From Bacillota bacterium (GTDB lineage Bacteria; Bacillota; Clostridia; Lachnospirales; Lachnospiraceae), in assembly GCA_023392995.1 (NCBI GenBank), contig JAEWMZ010000177.1, forward strand, positions 1 through 32,302: a stretch of DNA of 32,302 nt, read 5' to 3'. Of the stretch, positions 31,886 through 32,302 are shown piece after piece; position 1 is the first letter of the stretch; each line of letters opens with the position of its first letter. The notes under the pieces were generated by a model that was given only the letters and a program-made list of their open reading frames with translations, did no database searches and was not told where the DNA came from. A program made the translations under genes and the position numbers.

Positions 31886-32302
31886 ATGAAAATATTCGAT
31901 ATCGATACGGAAAATAAACTGATCATTAAATTCAACCATTATGAGAAAGACTACAGCTTATTTGTCAGTCTTTTGGCAAAAAACAACCAATACATAGTAA
32001 TACCATCCATACTAAAGAATAATCAGGTCGTGGAACCGGATTCACTAAAAAATGCTGAGATCATCTATACCGTAAAGGATGGAGTGTTTCGATTCCCGAT
32101 TCATAAATTGCAGCCAGAAGTATTTAAAGGAATGAGAGTTTATTACACTTACTCCGAAGCAGAGGCCTCCTTAGAAAACCGCAGAGAAGCTTATCGTGTA
32201 TTTATCGGAGAAATCGTGACGGTAGCCGTAACCAGTCAAAGCGGGAAGAAGAAAAATGTAGAAGGTATCTTAAAAGATCTGAGCGTTACTGGAATGGCAG
32301 TT
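31886..32302 (+). CDS. PilZ-domain protein, N-terminal part (cut by window end)
   Basis: An open frame of 139 codons runs off the window. The first 95 residues form a YcgR-like beta domain. Then NRREAYRVFIGE supplies the RxxxR motif and LKDLSVTGMAV the DxSxxG motif, both needed for cyclic di-GMP binding in PilZ domains. The protein is therefore a likely c-di-GMP effector controlling motility or surface behaviour. AGGAGA lies before the ATG at 31886. The C-terminus is not visible. Confidence 0.85.
   Translation, partial: MKIFDIDTENKLIIKFNHYEKDYSLFVSLLAKNNQYIVIPSILKNNQVVEPDSLKNAEIIYTVKDGVFRFPIHKLQPEVFKGMRVYYTYSEAEASLENRREAYRVFIGEIVTVAVTSQSGKKKNVEGILKDLSVTGMAV

Overview
The window looks like a chromosomal segment from a low-to-moderate GC, anaerobic Clostridia-type Firmicute, most likely a member of the Lachnospiraceae. 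The grounds are the gene order rplU-prp-rpmA-obgE-yhbY-nadD-yqeK-rsfS, an L27 with the Prp-cleaved N-terminal extension, lexA divergent from a yneA-like gene with Bacillus-type SOS boxes, a T-box riboswitch, a fused CpsCD tyrosine kinase and several LysM/cortex-hydrolase-like proteins. No phage, plasmid or CRISPR locus is evident. The species assignment is inference from gene content.

Region 1 (1-8.9 kb) is conserved housekeeping. It holds the end of a YbaK-type deacylase, an alpha/beta hydrolase, the L21/Prp/L27 operon, obgE, yhbY, then nadD-yqeK-rsfS, a shared terminator, lexA on the minus strand, a yneA-like SOS division inhibitor and ndk. The lexA/yneA gap carries a row of LexA-box-like sites. 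The ndk leader is interrupted by a 152-bp MITE-like element with terminal inverted repeats and a 10-bp flanking direct repeat.

Region 2 (9.1-16.7 kb) is a surface-polysaccharide locus. It has a membrane-bound PglF/CapD-type nucleotide-sugar dehydratase, a CpsC-CpsD fusion tyrosine kinase, its CpsB-type PHP phosphatase, and a capE-capF-capG (fnlABC) set that would make a UDP-activated 2-acetamido-2,6-dideoxy-L-hexose. CapF lacks its cupin half, which may change which sugar is made. No glycosyltransferase, flippase or polymerase gene is present.

Region 3 (16.8-22.6 kb) is envelope-related and poorly characterised: a small membrane protein, a 38-bp tandem array, a LysM-SleB-type hydrolase, a holin-like membrane protein with a roughly 470-residue Thr/Ser/Lys repeat tail, and a LysM-GH18 protein whose catalytic DxxDxDxE motif is destroyed.

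Region 4 (22.8-32.3 kb) holds a T-box-controlled short alanyl-tRNA synthetase without the C-Ala domain, a flavin-reductase-like protein, a tyrosine recombinase, a large zinc amidase with copper-amine-oxidase-like stalk domains, an EamA transporter and the start of a PilZ protein.

Three families of intergenic repeats are scattered through the window: the MITE family (one full copy plus two solo ends), a roughly 150-bp family (two diverged copies in opposite orientation) and a 61-bp two-hairpin family (three tandem copies plus two single ones). They and the altered enzymes (CapF, GH18, AlaRS) are the main points of interest; no clearly new multi-gene system was recognised.
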